Assembly: GCF_025399195.1 (NCBI RefSeq)
Contig: NW_026252089.1
Coordinates: 1 to 64,000 of the forward strand
Direction of reading: 5' to 3'
Length of the DNA: 64,000 nt
Source: Umbelopsis ramanniana AG
Lineage: Eukaryota; Mucoromycota; Umbelopsidomycetes; Umbelopsidales; Umbelopsidaceae
This document shows, in pieces, positions 13,556-24,114 of this stretch. Under the pieces are notes generated by a model. That model was not told where the DNA came from and did no database searches. It was given only the letters and a program-made list of their open reading frames with translations. Each line of letters starts with the position of its first letter. Position 1 is the first letter of the stretch. Made by a program: the position numbers and the translations under genes.

Positions 13556-13826
13556 TGGATTTGAATGTGTGTGTCGTATATGGAAAAAATGATGAGAAAA
13601 GAGGAATAAGAACAGATAGCGTTGCGAGATGAGATGGCTGAAACTCGTCCCATCGCGTCAGTCACGAGTTTCCATCCACTCTCATTCGTCGACTGCTGTG
13701 ACTCAACTCAGCTCCCACAGTTGATTCCTGATGGCTTCGCGAACGTGCTTCCTAAGAATCCATTCGAAATATAGGATACTGTTGAGAACAAAAAAGGATG
13801 TTTATGCACAACAGCGTATGGTACAT
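13477..13826 (-). promoter_or_regulatory. uORF-rich 5' leader of the bZIP gene
   Basis: Upstream ATGs on the minus strand, reading towards the bZIP start at 13555. uORF a: 13763-13752, three codons (M-D-S), with an in-frame longer version starting at 13826. uORF b: 13685-13662, seven codons (MRVDGNS). uORF c: 13675-13658, five codons (METRD). uORF d: 13653-13477, 58 codons plus stop, in a favourable context (G at -3, G at +4), overlapping the bZIP coding region by 79 nt out of frame. The bZIP ATG itself has C at -3. Short early uORFs followed by a long overlapping one is the arrangement known from animal ATF4; several short ones is that of GCN4. The transcription start is not known, so uORF a may lie outside the mRNA. 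Confidence 0.7.
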
Positions 13827-14333
13827 GAGCTTGCCTGTCGTAGCTGATGTCTTGGGAATCAACCTCTCTTGTTATCCACAAGGTTCAGACTCCACTACAT
13901 CAATCAACTAATTTCATTATCAAATCAATGAGGAAGAAGATAAAAAGTAGGAAAAATAAGCGAACATTGAATGCACTCAATAAAAGACACCTTTCTTGCC
14001 TTGCTGAGTCTTACCGCCCGGCTACCATCATCGTCGCATGCATGCATGCGTCCAACTACTACTGGTCAACTTCACTTTACGTACACAACCACGGTATTCT
14101 TAACATGATGTGTTTATCTTTTTTTTTGGCAGTTAGTTGGCACATAGGTGAACTATTCCCAACTAAATTGTAAGTGGGCAATGAGGGGGAGGGGGGAATT
14201 GATATTACAGTGAACTAAATGTGTGGAGGGAATGACGACAATACATAGATGGGGGATAAAGTGGACGATTAGCAACCTGGTGAAAAGTTTAGAGGGTAAA
14301 GCAATATCACAAGGCGGTGCTCGAAGGAGAAGC
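13827..14333. other. promoter region of the bZIP gene
   Basis: About 500 bases between the bZIP leader and the end of the UPF0658-type gene. It includes an alternating ATGC palindromic stretch at about 14036-14048 (gcatgcatgcatgc) and a T-run near 14119. No gene was recognised. Confidence 0.45.
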
Positions 14334-16124
14334 TTATTCAATGGTCCACATGTTATTTTTCCCATGCTGAACATGCTCAACTTCGGTTTTATCGCCAGGA
14401 CGTCCTGCTGTCATTTCCAAGTCGGAGCCATCGTCAATATCAATAGGTGTATTCTTCTGGACCACGCCTCCTTTATGGTCTTTAGTGAAGACTTTTACGC
14501 CATGCCATAGGTTATTAAAGGCGAAACCGGTCATCACGCTGGTACCAATGTTAAGTACAATGGTAATAACAATAGTGAAGATCAGGAACCGTCGAGTAAA
14601 TTGGTAAGGATCGTCTGAGGCGTCGCGGGGCATGGAGACTTTGGCCAGGCGGTATAAAAAGTAAATCAGACTCAACAGAGTGGCAATACCGAAAGTGCCC
14701 ATCAACCACTTGTTTTCCTTGTAAACAGCTAGAAAGCCTAGCGCGAGGCCAAGAGCACCCAGTACGAATACCAAGATCATTTCTACGATACTGGCATCAT
14801 AACCGAGCTTGGAAGACGGGATGAGCTGGGCGGCGTAGGAGAATACAAAGTATAAGTCAAGTTTCAAGAGTGTCAACAAGATGGATAGGTGAATCAAAGC
14901 TTTTCTGACACTGTCATGGTAATGCGGTTGGTGAGTGAGTCAAAAAGCCAATACTTTTGGAAAGCGTGTGGCTGAACTTACCGGACATCAGCCGAAAAGT
15001 TGCGATAGTTATCCCTAAATTAGAACAAACCAGTCAGAAAAAGCAAAACATTTCAAAGCGAGATGAAACAATATTTACCATGCAAAGCTTTTTCGCAGTT
15101 TCCAGGCAAAGAAGGCAATGACAATAAAGAACAATGGGATGAGAGCAATAATGGTATACTCTAAAGGTCGCATACGATGTTCGTAATAGAGAATAGCCAT
15201 TTGTTGACCAGCAGGGTCTCTACTCCATCGAGGATCAACTGGGTCCCAATAGTCGATGTTACCACTATATTTCGCGTATAAATAGGGTTAAAGCGAGTTA
15301 CAAGGTTGCGGCTGCCCGCATGGTCCTTGGCAAAGAGGGCTTGGCTTGACTTACCATCCAATCTGTTCCAAAATGATATGTTGCTGGAGTTGAATGCCAC
15401 CGTAGCTAATAGAGTTGGACGCGCGCTGTTAGTAGCTGTACCAGCATAAGATTAGAAATCAAGGAGAAAGGGCTCTAGCTTACACTGCATAACACGAGGA
15501 ACGGAGTTAAAAACGGGCAGATCAACTTGGTTCAAAACTATTTCAACTTACCAACAACGAGGAGACCGTAGAGCACTAGAGCAATCAGTTGTGCTAATTG
15601 AACAAAAATTTAGATTATTAGGCGTCCAAGGTTCAAATGTGTCCACTTCTTTGTTGATAGCGGGAATAGCGAACAAAGCTCAGCCATACAGGGCTGTGTT
15701 CCAGTTCACTTCCCCATTTTTTTACCTGTATTTCTTTGGTAAAGAGCGTCTACGCATAGAACAATTTGAAAGACTTGCGATACGATGAAAAGAGCATGGT
15801 AAATCAAATCAGAGACGCTGACACCTAAAGGACATGACAAAATAAGACAACTGCGAATTTCAGAATTATACGGTTTTAAAATTATTAAAAAAAAAAAAAG
15901 TAAAGTTCGAGAGACTTGCCTTCCGCAGCCGGTGATAAGTTACAGTTGCTGACCAATTGCAAGTGATTCATCACCACGAAGCCTTCCAAGAAGCATACTA
16001 GAACCGCTTCCAAACAGATCAAGCTGAATACAATAGTAGATTCACGAGTTTTGAAAATAGGAGAAGTGCTGAAGAAGTTAGACATTTCATGAGACACAGG
16101 AATGTAGCCAGTAGACCGAGTCAT
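14334..16124 (-). CDS. UPF0658-type multi-pass Golgi membrane protein
   Basis: Multi-pass membrane protein of 395 residues. Exons are 16124-15920, 15824-15726, 15593-15552, a proposed single base at 15484, 15405-15355, 15264-15079, 15014-14982 and 14904-14334; together 1188 nt, a whole number of codons. Hydrophobic segments include [69 protein letters not shown] and four more in the last exon. The loop after the third helix reads [14 protein letters not shown]. The first intron uses a GC donor (GAAG/GCAAGT). The cytosolic tail is acidic and polar. The topology and motifs recall the fungal UPF0658 family, annotated to the Golgi in fission yeast; its function is unknown. The family assignment is moderate; membrane nature is clear. 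Confidence 0.65.
15484..15484 (-). other. candidate one-nucleotide exon
   Basis: Exon 15593-15552 ends in phase 1 and exon 15405-15355 must begin in phase 2, so one base is missing. Between them the minus strand reads TATGCAG, T, GTAAGC: an acceptor at 15486-15485, a single T at 15484, and a donor at 15483. The flanking introns would be 67 and 78 nt, with TTTTTAAC and TACTAAC branch-like sites 18-25 nt before their acceptors. With this base, all eight pieces close in frame to the stop at 14334. Confidence 0.6.
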
Positions 16125-16301
16125 GCTCGCCCTTATAAAGTAGCCAGCGGAGAGAAAGGGTAAGGGACAGAGGCTTTCATTTGCAGGTTTTTTTTATGGG
16201 GGACATTCTTAATCTGGCATCTCACAGCCTCACTCCACATACCTATTGAAACATTCAACAAAGAAGAGGTTTATTGTTACAACTAAATAACCGAAACATA
16301 T

Positions 16302-19300
16302 TTATTGATCATGCTGTTGTCGTCCTTCAGCATCAGAAGCTGCTTGACGCATGGCTTTCGCTTTAACGACAAGATCAGCGAATCGGTTGTTGGACGGTGG
16401 ACTACCAGCTGAAGTGCTGCCATAATTGGAATGGTCGGGGTGACTGGTGGAAGCGCCTATGCTGGTAGCAGTATTGGATCGCTTGTGTTGATTGCGACCT
16501 TTACGCAAAGCAGTGAACACACGAAGTTCACTCTTGACATCACCGATGGCACCTTCCCAATGCATACGGGAGTATGAAGCAAGAGGCTTGGCATCCTCGC
16601 TTTCGCCTTTGTGGCCGAAATCGGGTAGTAACCGAATCAGGGTACCGAGCGGAATGGAAAGTACACCAATAGACACTGTGATAAGCCACTGGAGAGGAGA
16701 CAATGGAACCGTCTTGAAGGCAATACCTCCAAAGGTAACAATCAGGAACTGGCAAAGAACGACGACGACTTGAACAGTAAGGAAGATCCAGTTATGGAAG
16801 ATGTTCTTAAATACATTTAGAGTGTCGTCTATGCGTCGGCAATTGATTTCGTTGAACACTTGAAGGAACACAAAAGTATTGAAAACCAGGGTACGCAGAA
16901 CAGCTTGATCATATTCGGAGTCGCCAAGATGGAAAATCTTGTCACCATAGGCAATCAAGACCAAATTGAGTACGATTTGGAAGATAGCTTCACCCACAAT
17001 GAGTTTTCCCATGCGGTAATTGATCAAACTAGCATTACGAGCAATGGGCTTGCGCTTGAGAAGATCGTCAGTAGGAGGTTCAGTAGCAAGTGCCAAGGCA
17101 GCCAATGTATCCATGATCAAGTTGACCCAGAGCAATTGAACAGCACTAAGAACAGATTCAGAGGTATCTGAGGTCACAGCACTAATAAAGGAAAGGGCCA
17201 CAGCAGCAATATTAACTGTCAGTTGGAAAGTTAAGAACTTGCGAACACCGTCATTCACAGCACGACCCCATTTGAGAGCCTTGAGAATAGAGTTGAAGTT
17301 ATCGTCCATCAGAATAATATCAGAAGCCTCCTTAGCGACTTCAGTACCAGCAATACCCATGGAGAAACCAACATCGGCCATTTTCAGAGCAGGGCCATCG
17401 TTGGTACCATCACCAGTCATACCAACCACTTGGTCTTGCTTCTGAAGGCAATCCACAACAATGGTTTTATCGGTAGGTGAAGATCGAGCAAGAACTTGGA
17501 GGCGAGGTACAATCTTCATTTGCTCCTCACGAGACAATTCACGGAATTCCGGTCCAGTTAAGGCAACGCCACCCTTGGTAAAAATACCAGCATTGCGAGC
17601 GATGGCCTTGGCAGTTGTAAGGTTATCACCAGTAATCATGCGAACAAAGACACCAGCATTACGGAAGGCTTGGACAGATTCGACTACTCCAGGGCGTAGG
17701 GGATCCATAATACCAACAATACCAATGACAACGAGGTTATCAAGCGGGGGTTCATCATCTGACATCTTCTTGACCTGGGCATCCGACAAGTCCTTATAAG
17801 CCAAGGTGATGGTACGAAGGGCTTTTTCAGCATATTCGTTGATGACATTTTCAAATTTGGTGGTGGCTTCCTGGTCTAGTTTGTGGACATTGCCCTTTTC
17901 GTCAATATATTGAGTGCAAGAAGAGAGAACAATTTCAGAGGCACCCTTAGTATGGACACGGCATTTAGCCTTTTCCGTGGTTTTGGCAGATCCGTCGTTG
18001 ATCTCAATGACGGTGGTCATAGTTTTGCGTTGAGAGGCAAAGGGATAAACCTTGACCTTCTTGGTGTTATGTCTGTGTAAAAAAAAAACCAATGGTAAGT
18101 CACATTGGTAAACATACGAATGAGTGAGTGAGGATAAAATGCTAGAATTGGACTCTCACCTTGTCTTTTCATGATCATAGCCGAGTCCCTTAGTTAAACC
18201 AAGCAGCGCACATTCGGTCTTGGAACCAACAAATGCATCTTGACCCTTTTCATCCTTGCCTTCAAAAGCAGTAGAGTTGATAGCAATACTCTCAAAGAGC
18301 AATTCAGATACATTCTTATCAACCTCCTTGTACCAGTTCTTTGCATCGTCGGCCTTGGAAAATGTCTTTTCAGCAAGTGATCCTTCAACGACTGTCATCT
18401 TGTTTTGAGTCAGGGTACCAGTTTTGTCTGAGCATACAGCTGTAGCATTACCCATGGTTTCACAGGCTGCCAAGACACGGACCAAGTTGTTATCCTTGAG
18501 CATTTGAGTGGTGGCGAAAGCAAGTGCCATGGTAACGGCCATAGGTAAACCTTCTGGCACAGCAACAACAATGATGGTAATAGCTTGAATGACAATACTA
18601 ATGATGGCAGCAGCAATATCGGCGCCAGGTGGGAATTCGGGTTGGAGAGAAGCAGTAATAAAGTATTTGATGATTAAGACAATTAACATAGTGACAGCAG
18701 CGGCAAAACCAAGCTTAGCAATTTGCTCAGCTAGGATATCGAGCTTGGCTTGCAAAGGAGTGACTTCAGTGCCGGTATCACGCATAGACATCATGGTCTT
18801 TCCAAAGAATGAATGTTCACCCACGGCAATGACTACCACACGAGCAACACCTTCCAGGACCTTGGAACCAGAAAGAATAAAGCAATCGCCCTTGTCGTCA
18901 GTGGTTTTCTTCATTGTATCGGATTCACCAGTGGCGGAAGATTCATCGCAAGCCAAATTGTGACCGTCAATAAACAAAGCATCGACAGACAGTATATCAC
19001 CAGGCTCAAGCAAAAGGATATCACCGACGTTGATTTCGCTAATGTTGATTTGCTTTTCCTTTCCTCCACGAAGTAGTTTTACCACTCGATCTTCCTTCTT
19101 AGCGTTCAGTTTTTTAAATTGAGCTTCCTTTTGATAATCATTGATAGCATTGGTGAAAACGACAGCTAGCACAGCCACAAGAATAGCGGTTCCTTCCACC
19201 CTATCGGCACAAGGCAACGGGGATATAAAAATTAGCGGGACATAAAAATTTTAGTGGACAACTTATGCAGTGGAGATTATTTTACCATCCAACACGAGGT

Positions 19301-19771
19301 TCGTCGGCAGGGTGTCTGGGTGAATAGTCTTCCCAAATGCCAACGGCAAGCGAGACGATAGAAGCGATGGTAAGCATAACTGTAAAAGAGACGAGTTAGT
19401 CGATGTGCTTGCTATAATGCGAATGAGTTGGGACACATACTGAGAGTTTTGTCGTTGTAAGCATTCCATAGTAGTTCCAAAAAGCTTTTGCTCTTGGCCT
19501 CTGGCAGCACATTGGTGCCAAATACCGATTGACGTTCGGCAAAAGGTTTATCGGAAGAGGATTCTTGGCCTTCATCAGGATTTAAGCCAGTCTTAGGGTC
19601 AACTTTGAGTTGTTTGCATATCTTTTGCACGCCTCCGAGCTTTTTGAGAACATCTGGGTTCTTTGGGTCAACAAGCTTTGCAAAATCGTCAGGGGAGATA
19701 CCATAAGGATTGGAGGGAGTATCTGCCTGGCGATCGCCGTTCAAGAGAGGTGTTCTTTCCTCAGACGGCAT
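16302..19771 (-). CDS. PMCA/PMC1-type calcium-transporting P-type ATPase
   Basis: P2B-type calcium pump that moves Ca2+ out of the cytosol into the vacuole or across the plasma membrane. Exons 19771-19441, 19379-19286, 19200-18160 and 18072-16302 close to 1078 residues. It shows PGDILSVDALFIDGHNLACDESSATGESD (actuator TGES, given here in part), VAVPEGLPMAVTMALA in M4, the phosphorylation site CSDKTGTLTQNKM, MITGDNLTTAKAIA, and VGMTGDGTNDGPALKMADVG in the hinge, then a C-terminal set of membrane spans. The N-terminus lacks a signal peptide, as expected. The tail of about 100 residues after the last span is Ser/His-rich and basic in part; plant and animal pumps can carry calmodulin sites there, but I do not see a clear one. 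Divergent from the sensor gene at 20953 across 1.2 kb. Confidence 0.95.
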
Positions 19772-20952
19772 TTCGGGGAGATGCTGAAAGAATGGAGAGA
19801 AAGGAAAACAGGGTTGGTCGGGACGGATGTAAAATTATTGGCATGAAAGTCATTTCCAAGTGTGGAACAACGCGCGAAAAATAGATGGGTGTAGGTGCCA
19901 CATCGAAAAAGAGGAAACTTCTACCGCACCCTACGTCACGAGCCATCATACACTTCAAGCCGAACTATGTGGCGCGCCTAAACCCCAAGTGTTTATTCAA
20001 CACGAGAATGGATATGTCTGCTCTTTCCATTCCATGCGTCTACTTTTTCTTCGGAGGATGCACTTGAAACTTGTGCGAACACCTATCGCCGAATCTTTTT
20101 TTTTTTTCTATGGGGGGAAAAATTTGGTCTTGCTAATCAAAACGAAAATTGGAAAAAACCTAGTCACTCCATAGTGCCCATGAAATTTTTCAAATTAGCT
20201 CGCTTTGATTGTCTGAAACAACGTAGTGGACGCCTACCATGAGTTGCTATTTAAATTGCGCAAAATAAACCGCCTCAAGAAATCTTTAAGATCCCAATGT
20301 GAAGGCGTGAGGGTGGCACAAAGTGTGGCAATATGGCGTAAAGATATGCATTCCATAAATTGCTTAACTGCTGCCAATGTGGAAACTTGTCAACCATATT
20401 TTTATATTTCGCAACAGTCAGCCAAGGGCCATCCATAGTTTTGTTACCTATCTTGGCTAAAATAAGTGTATTTGTCTTCGGACGGGAGATATCTGAGCAA
20501 TCGCTAGTTACAAAAATGACACTGCGTTAAGTCCAAGTGGTGTTTGAAAATTTGGGACTGGGCAATAAGGGATTATTTAATTTTGGAAATTTCGAGGTAT
20601 CAGTTCACCAAAATGTGGCCCTTGTGATGAATGATGAAATAGGAGGTGTTAAAAGTGAATCATGCCAAAGAAGATGTTACTTTGCTTACGTCTTATTACA
20701 TCCTCTGTAGTCGAAGCTATTAGATATGCTTGGCCAATTGCCGTTTTCTTATTTGTAATGTCTTTGCTGCTCTTATTTTTGTGGACCGCCCCGATTACCA
20801 CAGGGACATGAATCACATCTCCGCTGACAGTCTTTTGTTATTCACCCAAAAAAAAATTGCTAGTTTTGTTTTTATTTATTTTTCTTTTTCACTTTCTTCG
20901 CTCTTATAACCCACCCTCCTCTTAACCTTTGACACACAAAGCGAATTAAAAC
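19772..20952. promoter_or_regulatory. divergent promoter region, calcium pump / surface sensor
   Basis: About 1.18 kb separating the pump (leftwards) and the first sensor gene (rightwards). T-runs occur near 20097-20108 and A/T-rich tracts just before 20953. No gene or repeat was recognised. It must contain both promoters. Confidence 0.5.
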
Positions 20953-22437
20953 ATGTTGATGGCTTTTCGTCTGCATGTTATTTTGGCTTTCATCGGCTTC
21001 TTCGCTCTCGGTGTCTGTGCGCAATTGTCAAGTACCTTTGCACAACCTAACGTCACACAAACCGTGGCACACCTAAAAGCAAGGCAAGCTTCTGATGGAA
21101 ACGGCCATAATAGAAACAATGGTTCATCCAGGTAAATAAACAGTTGGATTCATTGAATAGAAGAGAATAAATTAGAGGAAGATGAATTATACTGAAGGGA
21201 TTTTTACCCTAGTTTAATCATCAGCAGCTCCCGTAGCTCTCATAAGCGTTCGAGAACTGACACTTCTTTTCCCGACTCCATAACATCGTTTATACCAACC
21301 TCCTCCTCCTCCTCCTTTTCCATACCACTCTCAACCAGCTCTGATTCATCTTCTGACTCGGCAATTTCTTCTCCTACAACCCAAGACTCTGCATCGACTA
21401 CTCCTACTGACCAGGTAAAAATGAGTTGACTGAAACCACCCACCATCTAATTTTGCAAGTCACACCTGTCTAATTTCTTTTCATAGCCGATCTCCACCAC
21501 CCAAACCCAGAGAGGCGACTCTACCACCACTGATGCACCAAGCTCGAGTGACTCTGCTTCAGTTACTCCTGATCCTACTACACCTTCACCTGTGACAACT
21601 GATCCGATATCGCCCACGACGCCAGACATATCTCCGTCGTCGTCATCATCATCATCATCATCTATCTCTTCTCCTTCTTCTACTTCAGAATCGTCGGCTT
21701 CATCTATTGCACAAAATACTCAGACTTCCACCACAGATTCGTCATCAGCCGCGCTCACTTCATCCAGTGATACGCTTCTACCTACTAGCACTGATGTTAT
21801 GACCAGTAGCGATGCGACTTCCTCTGCAGTGCCTAGCGAAACAGCTTCCCAACAGCAATCTGGTGACGCTACAAGCTCCGCTAACAATACCGGAGCTATT
21901 GTTGGTGGTGTAGTGGGCGGTGTAGCTGGTCTTAGTCTCATAGCTGGGTTGATATGGTTTTGCAGGGTCCGTCGACGCAAGCAAGCAGAAAAAAATATGC
22001 CTTTCTATGGGGACGACATGGTCGAAAGCGACTTTAGAGATCCTGATCAAACAGCGCTTGGAGCTTCTCCGATGAGACCGTTTGTACCACCTGCAGCTGT
22101 TATGGAGGACGAACACCATTCCGACCTTCAATCTCAACCTTCCCAAGGATACTACGATTCAATGTATGCAGGTCAATATATGAATCAACCTCCTAGTGCT
22201 GGATACGAAGACTATAACCCAAGCTATGGAACACCGACCGAAGCAAGCTCGGTTACTGCTCCTCAATCTGACTACGTCGCTGCACTGATGGCGCAAAGAG
22301 CACGAGCCAATACAGAGTATGGACAATCAGAAGGCTATGATTTTGGCACAGAGAGAGAACAACTACCTTCTCCAACTGGAATAAAACCTGATACGCAAGA
22401 CGATATTCACTACGGGAAGCCCGATTCTCGAGAATAG
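20953..22437 (+). CDS. Mid2/Wsc-like single-pass surface sensor, copy 1
   Basis: Exons 20953-21131, 21213-21414 and 21487-22437 close to 443 residues. A signal peptide is visible (MLMAFRLHVILAFIGFFALG, ending near CAQ). A long Ser/Thr/Pro-rich ectodomain follows, expected to be heavily O-mannosylated. Then comes one transmembrane helix GAIVGGVVGGVAGLSLIAG-LIWF and a basic stop-transfer RVRRRKQ, then a cytosolic tail of about 150 residues rich in Tyr and Pro. This layout is that of fungal cell-wall stress sensors that signal to Rho1, but there is no Cys-rich WSC domain, so Mid2-like is the better comparison. The acceptor of exon 2 is ambiguous: four successive AGs give the same frame. The next gene downstream has the same layout, only 202 bp away. 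Confidence 0.72.
21634..21663 (+). repeat. TCG/TCA trinucleotide run coding for serine
   Basis: A run of TCG then TCA codons inside the sensor ectodomain, coding for a poly-Ser stretch. It is the kind of tract that changes length by slippage. Confidence 0.8.
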
Positions 22438-22639
22438 ATTTTTTGAATAGCAGCCGGACGGACGGAAAAGCGGCGAAAACTAGACAGTGGCTCAATGCCC
22501 AAAAATAATCTTCTGCCAAGCCGTCTTTTACCCTTTTTTTGGCGAAAGTAAAAAAAAAACATAAAATAATAAAATGCCCCCAGCCTTATTTCCTTCCATC
22601 TCTTTATCTGTTGCCTCCAAGTGAGGCTATTAAGAAACT

Positions 22640-23780
22640 ATGGATCCAGCTTCAACCACTCCAAGCGGTGACACGGCTACCACCACTACTACTACCAGCA
22701 CAACAGATGTAACATCAACGACTACAGTCCCACCTACTACCACTACCACCACCACAGTCGACCCTACAACAACAACGACCAGCGTCATTCCAACAACAAC
22801 CACCACTACTACATCAGTTCCAACAACCACCACCATTGCATCGACCTCTCCTACCACTACCTCCGCTCCAACCACTAGCATTCCAACCACTTCAGGTACG
22901 CGGTGAAAATCTACTCATGACTACTATTTGCGTTGTTTGTTTTCTGAGCACTGTATCCTGACAGCCCCTTCTATACCCACTTCATCCATTACTACCCCCT
23001 CTATCACCCCAACTACAACTACAACCACCACTACTGCTACAACCACCACAGATCCTCCTACCAAGTCTGTCCCGGCAACCACTTCATCGCTCTCCACGTC
23101 TTTCAGCCTAATATCCTATACCTCCAACAATGAAGTGATCGTTTCAACCACAGCTGTGTTGGTGACTATCACACCTGCTCCGGCTGGCGAAGGCGTTGGT
23201 ACAAGCACTTCAAGCGGACCCAATGCAGCAGTAAGTTTTGATTTCCGATCGTTCTTTTCTTCTGCGTGACGTGGAGTGCTACAAACTAACAGTTTTGGCT
23301 TAGATCATTGGAGGAGCGGTTGGAGGAGTAGTGGCATTTGCTGCCATAGTCATAGCGGCTTGGGTATTCTGGATTCGGCGGAAAAAGCAACGCAACGGTT
23401 CCGGTAAAGGTCTGGAATTTTTTGCTGAAGAGGACGAAGATATGTCTTATGAGCGCATGTATGCTCCTTCGCCACCACCATTTAATTCCAAACGAATTTC
23501 CATGAACACCCCGTCCGAAGGCAGCCATGGCTATAGAGATTCCATCAGCTCTAACCGCATGTCCACCACCCTGGATGAACTGCTCGACCCTCGCCCTCTG
23601 CTCATGTCAGAACATAGCTCGGTGGCAGGTACCTCTATTAAAGATCCACTATCGGTGCGCCAAAACCAAAGATTACGTGTTCTTGTTGGCTCAGGAGGCA
23701 CCATCATACCCTCGACGTCTACTCAATCTTCAGACGAACACAAACCAGACGCCGCTACCCATTCACCAGATCACGCCTGA
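22640..23780 (+). CDS. Thr-rich single-pass surface sensor, copy 2
   Basis: Exons 22640-22895, 22965-23230 and 23304-23780 close to 332 residues. The ectodomain is almost wholly Thr/Pro/Ser, interrupted by a small ordered part (FSLISYTSNNEVIVSTTAVL). The membrane helix IIGGAVGGVVAFAAIVIAAW and the basic RRKKQ stop-transfer resemble those of the gene before it. The cytosolic tail is about 125 residues and Ser-rich (SISSNRMSTTLDELLDPRP). The start MDPASTTPSG gives no signal peptide, which is odd for this topology; either the true start lies further upstream through an unrecognised exon, or the helix acts as a signal anchor. Tandem with the preceding sensor. Function in wall stress sensing is inferred from layout only. 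Confidence 0.6.
22676..23055 (+). repeat. threonine-codon low-complexity tract
   Basis: Long stretches of ACC/ACT/ACA codons in two exons, broken by an intron at 22896-22964. They code for Thr runs of the sensor ectodomain. The antisense reads as a spurious Val-rich frame. Confidence 0.75.
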
Positions 23781-24114
23781 TTTCAGCATACCCCTCTCCT
23801 AGCTTTTCTATTGCTAAAAAAATATTTTTATTTGTGCCATTTACTTCTTGTCACAAGCTCCATTTAAAAATACCATGGATATATATTTATTGAACACATG
23901 CATAAAGCTAGGATATTGCATCCAAAAACAAATAATAACGTCCAAATTTGCTCAAGCATAACATGAGAAAAAGAAATCTAGAGTAGAAGAGAAAAGACAC
24001 CAGGGAAAGAACAAGGTAAGCAAGCAAGCGAGGCTGAATTGGGGTTTTTCTTCGGTGTCAGATTCATTTGGAAAAAAAGAAAAATTGAGATGCAGGCGGT
24101 GGAAACATAGCCAT
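23781..24114. other. convergent 3' flanks, sensor copy 2 and Arb1
   Basis: About 330 AT-rich bases between two converging genes. It holds their 3' UTRs. Nothing else was recognised. Confidence 0.5.

Noticed and set aside
13654-13665. GTG-started extension of the overlapping uORF
   Set aside because: The upstream codon is GTG; in a eukaryotic leader the ATG at 13653 is the sensible start, so I counted from there.
14036-14048. ATGC palindrome as an attachment site or mobile-element end
   Set aside because: It is a short alternating simple sequence with no flanking duplication or transposase nearby.
22630-22890. Val-rich frame on the minus strand
   Set aside because: It is the antisense of the Thr-codon tract of the sensor gene.
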